Shown here: piece by piece, positions 1 through 5,497 of the stretch | Position numbering within the stretch: position 1 is the stretch's first letter | How the letters are laid out: every line of letters starts with the position of its first letter | DNA from: Betaproteobacteria bacterium UBA7395 | GTDB lineage: Bacteria > Pseudomonadota > Gammaproteobacteria > Burkholderiales > Rhodocyclaceae | Assembly: GCA_002470165.1 (NCBI GenBank) | Contig: DKNF01000007.1 | Coordinates: forward strand, 1 to 5,497 | Length of the DNA: 5,497 bases | Direction of reading: 5' to 3' | Translations under genes and position numbers: made by a program | The notes under the pieces: generated by a model | Told to the model about the DNA's origin: nothing | Database searches by the model: none | Seen by the model: the letters and a program-made list of their open reading frames with translations, nothing else

Positions 1-379
1 CCTGCATCTGGCGCATGAAGAAGACCCAGACGCCGATCAGCAGCAGCATCGGGAACCAGCTGACGAAGATGTTCATCAGGAAGGAGGGTTCTTCTTCCGG
101 CTTGGCCTCGATCTTGACGTCGTACTTCAACAGGTCGGAGACCAGCCACAAATCCGGCGGCGCATAACTGGTGATACGTCGGCCTTCGGTCGTCGTCGCC
201 TTCAACGTGCGGCCTTCCATGACCACCTTGGCGATACGCCCCTGCTTCACTTCCTCGAGAAACTGGGAATACTCGACGGCACCAGTCGCCACCTGGCGGG
301 TGTTGAACTGATTGAACACGGTCATCAGCACGAGGCCGATCACCATCCAGATTGCGAGATTTTTGAACATGTTGTTCAA
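1..379 (-). CDS. ftsH: ATP-dependent zinc metalloprotease FtsH, N-terminal fragment (3' part beyond window)
   Basis: FtsH is a hexameric inner-membrane AAA+ protease that degrades misfolded membrane proteins and selected cytosolic regulators. Only the first 126 residues are present; the AAA+ and zinc-protease domains lie beyond the window start. A first membrane helix (about residues 7-22, LAIWMVIGLVLMTVF) follows a short MNNMFKN-like N-terminus. A periplasmic domain (about 25-100) contains VEYSQFLEEVKQG and MEGRTLKA, characteristic of the FtsH extracellular domain. A second helix begins near residue 103 (FVSWFPMLLLIGVWVFF), ending in FMRQMQ, the usual lead-in to the AAA domain. I chose the TTG at 379 because AAGGAG sits 7 nt upstream; the in-frame ATG at 370 would leave a 16-nt gap. 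It lies 55 bp downstream of rlmE on the same strand, the common rlmE-ftsH operon order. Family identity is confident; the exact start is less so. Confidence 0.93.
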   Translation of the reverse strand, partial: MNNMFKNLAIWMVIGLVLMTVFNQFNTRQVATGAVEYSQFLEEVKQGRIAKVVMEGRTLKATTTEGRRITSYAPPDLWLVSDLLKYDVKIEAKPEEEPSFLMNIFVSWFPMLLLIGVWVFFMRQMQ

Positions 380-386
380 GCGTGCT

Positions 387-391
387 CTCCT
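387..391 (-). promoter_or_regulatory. Ribosome binding site of ftsH (supports TTG start)
   Basis: On the minus strand AGGAG (AAGGAG if 392 is included) lies 7 nt before the TTG at 379-377 and 16 nt before the next in-frame ATG at 370-368. The spacing favours the TTG initiator. Confidence 0.6.
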
Positions 392-434
392 TCTGCTTCG
401 TCGAGCGATAAAAACACCATTCTAAACAAAACCA

Positions 435-1052
435 TCACCGCAATGTGCGGCCGAGCAGGTAAATCTCCGGACTGCGGTCTCGTGAAGCATCCGGCTTGCG
501 CACGGCAACGGTACGGAAAGTCTCGCGCATTGCCTTGACGAAAGCTTCGTAATCGCTGCCCTGGAAAACTTTGACCAGAAAAGCGCCATCGGGTTTCAAA
601 TGCGCCCGCGAGAACTCAAGCCCCAGTTCCGCCAGGTGCATCACCCTGGCCTGATCGACCAGCGGTACACCGGACATGTTGGGGGCCATGTCGGACATTA
701 CAAGCCCGACCCGGCGGTCTCCGAGTTTTTCTTCGAGCTGACGCAGCACTTCATCCTCGCGAAAATCGCCCTGAATGAAGTGCACGCCGTGGATCGGGTC
801 CATTTCCAGCAGGTCGAGCGCAAACACCAGCCCGCCGCCGCCAACCCGCTGCACCGCCACCTGCGACCAGCCGCCCGGCGTGGCCCCCAGGTCGACGACC
901 ACCTCGCCATGCTTGAGCAACTTGTCCTTGTCGTCGATCTCCATCAGCTTGAAAGCAGCGCGCGAACGCCAGCCCTCCTTCTTGGCGAGCTGGACGTAGG
1001 GGTCGTTCACATGCTCGCGCATCCACGCCTTGCTGGTTCTGGTTCGTTTCAT
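435..1052 (-). CDS. rlmE: 23S rRNA (uridine-2'-O)-methyltransferase RlmE (FtsJ/RrmJ)
   Basis: RlmE uses S-adenosylmethionine to 2'-O-methylate a uridine in the A-loop of 23S rRNA (U2552 in E. coli), late in 50S assembly in the cytosol. The 205-residue protein matches the family length (about 205-209). The SAM-binding motif [10 protein letters not shown] is at residues 51-62. The catalytic K-D-K-E tetrad is intact: K35 in RAAFKL, D121 in SDMAPN, K161 in LVKVFQG and E196 in SPEIYLL, each three less than the E. coli numbers as I recall them. The N-terminus [19 protein letters not shown] is the expected basic start, so the ATG at 1052 fits, although no strong Shine-Dalgarno is visible before it. 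It is divergent from yhbY with 32 bp between start codons and precedes ftsH by 55 bp. Nothing is truncated or missing. Confidence 0.97.
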   Translation of the reverse strand: MKRTRTSKAWMREHVNDPYVQLAKKEGWRSRAAFKLMEIDDKDKLLKHGEVVVDLGATPGGWSQVAVQRVGGGGLVFALDLLEMDPIHGVHFIQGDFREDEVLRQLEEKLGDRRVGLVMSDMAPNMSGVPLVDQARVMHLAELGLEFSRAHLKPDGAFLVKVFQGSDYEAFVKAMRETFRTVAVRKPDASRDRSPEIYLLGRTLR

Positions 1053-1056
1053 TCGG

Positions 1057-1062
1057 TAAAAT
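1057..1062 (+). promoter_or_regulatory. Possible -10 element for yhbY
   Basis: TAAAAT lies 22 nt before the chosen yhbY start, in the 32-bp gap between the divergent rlmE and yhbY start codons. Transcription from it would give a short leader of about 15-20 nt. I see no good -35: TGGTTC at 1034-1039 has a 17-bp spacer but matches poorly, and TTGCTG at 1030-1035 is 21 bp away. This is a weak call from the -10 match and position only. Confidence 0.25.
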
Positions 1063-1071
1063 GCCGTTTTT

Positions 1072-1077
1072 GAAAGG
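1072..1077 (+). promoter_or_regulatory. Ribosome binding site of yhbY
   Basis: GAAAGG ends 7 nt before the ATG at 1085. It sits inside the reading frame that would begin at the earlier ATG at 1061, and so supports 1085 as the real start. Confidence 0.5.
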
Positions 1078-1084
1078 TTTTCAC

Positions 1085-1432
1085 ATGCAACAACTGAACT
1101 CTGCCCAGGTCCGCGAACTGCGCGCCCAGGCCCATGGCCTCAATCCGGTCGTCTCGATTTCCGAAAACGGCCTGACCGACGCCGTCCTCAAGGAAATCGA
1201 TGTCTGCCTGAAGGCGCACGAACTGATCAAGATCCGCGTCTATGGCGACAGCCGTGAGGATCGCCTGGCCTACTACGAACGTATCTGCCAGGAACTTGCT
1301 GCGGCGCCGGTCCAGCACATCGGCAAGCTGCTGGTCGTCTATCGCGAGAATCCGGACAAATCCGCAGCGAAGAATACGGCAAAACCGCGTCCGGCGGCAC
1401 CACGCCGCACCAAGCGCAGCTTCCAGGGTTGA
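1085..1432 (+). CDS. yhbY: YhbY-type CRM-domain RNA-binding protein (ribosome assembly)
   Basis: YhbY is a small single-CRM-domain protein that binds pre-50S particles and is thought to act in large-subunit assembly. The chosen 115-residue product begins [12 protein letters not shown]. It carries the CRM core: an N-terminal helix, then [19 protein letters not shown] (residues 16-34), [19 protein letters not shown] (36-54) and [10 protein letters not shown] (78-87). E. coli YhbY is about 97 residues; the excess here is mainly a basic, alanine/proline-rich tail from about residue 88 ([15 protein letters not shown] at the end) that could contact rRNA. At the loop where E. coli has GSNG this protein has SENG (26-29), so the first glycine of the usual GxxG motif is a serine. 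The alternative ATG at 1061 adds eight poorly conserved residues and lacks a Shine-Dalgarno. It diverges from rlmE and ends one base from the convergent membrane-protein gene. Confidence 0.93.
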   Translation: MQQLNSAQVRELRAQAHGLNPVVSISENGLTDAVLKEIDVCLKAHELIKIRVYGDSREDRLAYYERICQELAAAPVQHIGKLLVVYRENPDKSAAKNTAKPRPAAPRRTKRSFQG

Positions 1433-1433
1433 T

Positions 1434-1895
1434 TCAGCGCAGCCCTCGCCCGCTCCACAACAGCAGGCACAAACCGAGCAGGCTCTGGATCAGGTAAACG
1501 ATGCTCGAAATCCCGTGCCAGGCAGCGAAGCGATCACGAACGACGCTCGCCATCGCTTCCTGTGCCGCGGCCGCCAGCTTGAGTTGCTCCATCAGCGGCT
1601 GAATTCCGAACAACTGGGCGGCCGCCAGCGCCGCCATCAGCAGAACCAGCCACAGTCCGGCACCGCGCAAAGCACGCACGCCGTGCCGCGCGAGCAGAAA
1701 CACCACCAGATAGGCAGCCGCCCCCAGACCGATCCAGCCGATCAAGGCAAACAGTTTGCCGGCCACCATGCCGGCCAACTGACGGTCGCCGAGATTGGCG
1801 AACAGGACCGGCGCCACCAGATAGCCGATGACCCACAAACCACCGATCCACAAGGTGATCGCAAACAGATAGAGGGCTTCGGACAGGCGGCGCAT
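1434..1895 (-). CDS. DUF4149-type four-helix inner-membrane protein of unknown function
   Basis: This 153-residue integral membrane protein has no known biochemical role. Four hydrophobic helices are visible at about residues 7-30 (ALYLFAITLWIGGLWVIGYL), 47-69, 78-97 and 128-147. The first helix with WIGGLWVIGYLVAPVLF and the last with FAAWHGISSIVYLIQSLLGL (a conserved-looking histidine at 127) resemble the DUF4149/TMEM205-like family, as I recall it. A short loop holds RHGVRALRG (70-78), and a soluble, alanine-rich segment with charged residues lies between helices 3 and 4. The ATG at 1895 is 2 bp after the greA stop with no obvious Shine-Dalgarno, so translation is probably coupled to greA. 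Its stop is one base from the yhbY stop on the opposite strand. Gene reality is well supported by the helix pattern and tight packing; function is unknown. Confidence 0.85.
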   Translation of the reverse strand: MRRLSEALYLFAITLWIGGLWVIGYLVAPVLFANLGDRQLAGMVAGKLFALIGWIGLGAAAYLVVFLLARHGVRALRGAGLWLVLLMAALAAAQLFGIQPLMEQLKLAAAAQEAMASVVRDRFAAWHGISSIVYLIQSLLGLCLLLWSGRGLR

Positions 1896-1897
1896 GA

Positions 1898-2374
1898 TTA
1901 TTCGTAGCGGACGTCGAGAATCTCGAATTCCCGGATACCGCCTGGCGCCTGGACCTGGGCGATATCGCCGGCATACTTGCCGATCAGCGCCCGGGCCATC
2001 GGCGAAGCCACCGACAGCTTGCCATTCTTGATGTCAGCCTCGTCCTCGCCGACGATCTGGTAAATGACGACCTCGCCGCTGTCCTGATCCTCGATCTCGA
2101 CAGTGGCGCCGAATACGCAACGTCCGTCGGCGTCGAGCAGCTTGGGATCGATGATCTGGGCGTTCGACAGCTTGCCTTCGACCTCCTGGATGCGCCCCTC
2201 GATGAAGCCCTGGCGCTCCTTGGCCGCATCGTACTCGGCGTTTTCGGAGAGATCACCGTGGGCACGCGCCTCGGCGATCGCAGCGATCACCCAGGGGCGA
2301 TCGACGGTCTTCAGCCGATGCAACTCCTCGCGGAGTTTTTCGGCGCCAGTTACGGTCAACGGAACTTTGCTCAT
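1898..2374 (-). CDS. greA: Transcription elongation factor GreA
   Basis: GreA enters the secondary channel of backtracked RNA polymerase and stimulates cleavage of the nascent RNA 3' end, releasing arrested complexes. The 158-residue product equals the E. coli length. The N-terminal antiparallel coiled coil spans about residues 8-75 and carries the acidic tip [14 protein letters not shown], with the key D41 and E44 present. The C-terminal FKBP-like domain covers about 80-158, with [38 protein letters not shown] and [14 protein letters not shown] chose the ATG at 2374 ([18 protein letters not shown]) because AGGGA lies 6 nt upstream and homologues start there; the in-frame TTG at 2395 falls in the T-tract of the upstream hairpin and adds seven unconserved residues. 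It follows carB after a 69-bp gap with a terminator-like hairpin and is followed after 2 bp by the DUF4149 gene. Confidence 0.97.
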   Translation of the reverse strand: MSKVPLTVTGAEKLREELHRLKTVDRPWVIAAIAEARAHGDLSENAEYDAAKERQGFIEGRIQEVEGKLSNAQIIDPKLLDADGRCVFGATVEIEDQDSGEVVIYQIVGEDEADIKNGKLSVASPMARALIGKYAGDIAQVQAPGGIREFEILDVRYE

Positions 2375-2380
2375 CTCTTT

Positions 2381-2385
2381 TCCCT
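2381..2385 (-). promoter_or_regulatory. Ribosome binding site of greA
   Basis: On the minus strand AGGGA lies 6 nt before the ATG at 2374, in the purine-rich context AGGGAAAAGAG. It sits directly after the T-tract of the carB-greA hairpin and fixes the start at 2374 rather than the upstream TTG at 2395. Confidence 0.6.
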
Positions 2386-2387
2386 GC

Positions 2388-2429
2388 AAAAGCAAAACCG
2401 CCGGCGCCCGGAAGGGACGGCCCGGCGGT
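2388..2429 (-). terminator. Terminator/attenuator hairpin between carB and greA
   Basis: On the minus strand ACCGCCGG (2429-2422) pairs perfectly with CCGGCGGT (2404-2397). An inner GCC/GGC can extend the stem to about 11 bp with a one-base bulge, closing a loop of about 10 nt. The stem is followed at once by TTTGCTTTT (2396-2388), an interrupted T-tract. The hairpin starts 14 bp after the carB stop and ends 13 bp before the greA ATG. The plus strand lacks a T-tract after the stem, so it is one-directional. It would end or reduce carB transcripts ahead of greA, or act as an attenuator in a greA leader. The broken T-tract suggests incomplete termination. Confidence 0.65.
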
Positions 2430-2443
2430 GGTTCTGGTTGGTC

Positions 2444-5497
<3,054 letters not shown>

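Noticed and set aside
380..434. A possible ftsH promoter in the rlmE-ftsH gap (TAGAAT and TTGTTT on the minus strand).
   Set aside because: No paired -35/-10 with acceptable spacing was found; TTGCGG lies only 13 bp before TAGAAT. The gene may be transcribed from rlmE.
600..1073. A 157-codon plus-strand frame opposite rlmE.
   Set aside because: It is antisense to an intact rlmE with all four catalytic residues; no recognisable motif or ribosome site.
1061..1084. Upstream yhbY start at the ATG at 1061.
   Set aside because: It overlaps the possible -10 element, has no Shine-Dalgarno, and adds eight unconserved residues. GAAAGG is correctly placed for the ATG at 1085.
1413..1443. Direct repeat of AGCGCAGC at 1413-1420 and 1436-1443.
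   Set aside because: Eight GC-rich bases repeated once inside coding sequence is expected by chance and has no associated structure.
1242..1907. A 221-codon plus-strand frame overlapping yhbY and the DUF4149 gene.
   Set aside because: It starts inside yhbY in another frame and continues antisense to the membrane-protein gene. The product is Gln/Arg/His-rich with no domain and no Shine-Dalgarno.
2375..2395. An extended greA start at the in-frame TTG at 2395.
   Set aside because: It lies in the T-tract of the hairpin and adds seven residues absent from the family. The ATG at 2374 has AGGGA at 6 nt and the canonical length of 158.

Overview
The window looks like part of a betaproteobacterial chromosome, most likely Rhodocyclales-like (Dechloromonas/Accumulibacter type). 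This rests on recalled protein similarity and on the gene order carB – greA – small membrane protein – yhbY / rlmE – ftsH, a housekeeping neighbourhood I know from that group. Nearly every base is coding. No RNA gene, mobile element, CRISPR array or long repeat is visible, and no gene-free gap exceeds 70 bp.

Layout, left to right. Positions 1-379 (minus): N-terminal 126 residues of the membrane protease FtsH, cut by the window edge. 435-1052 (minus): complete rlmE (23S rRNA 2'-O-methyltransferase), upstream of ftsH in the same direction. 1085-1432 (plus): yhbY, an RNA-binding ribosome-assembly factor, divergent from rlmE with only 32 bp between the start codons. 1434-1895 (minus): a four-helix DUF4149-type membrane protein, tail to tail with yhbY and 2 bp downstream of greA. 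1898-2374 (minus): greA, the transcript-cleavage factor. 2388-2429: a hairpin plus T-tract, reading as a minus-strand intrinsic terminator or attenuator between carB and greA. 2444-5497 (minus): carB, large subunit of carbamoyl-phosphate synthetase, complete at its C-terminus but missing roughly its first 55-60 residues at the window edge.

The genes serve pyrimidine/arginine precursor supply (carB), RNA polymerase rescue (greA), large-subunit ribosome maturation (rlmE, yhbY) and membrane protein quality control (ftsH).

The one striking anomaly is in carB. From its stop codon to about position 4646 the protein and codon usage are betaproteobacterial. From about 4735 to the window end both switch to an actinobacterial type: GAG over GAA is 22:4 against 9:12, and Arg CGG is 8 of 18 against 1 of 14. 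The switch falls in a near-invariant stretch of the first ATP-grasp domain and keeps the reading frame. It is either a cross-phylum recombinant CarB or, more probably, a metagenomic assembly chimera joined at a conserved segment. I see no novel defence or mobile system here.
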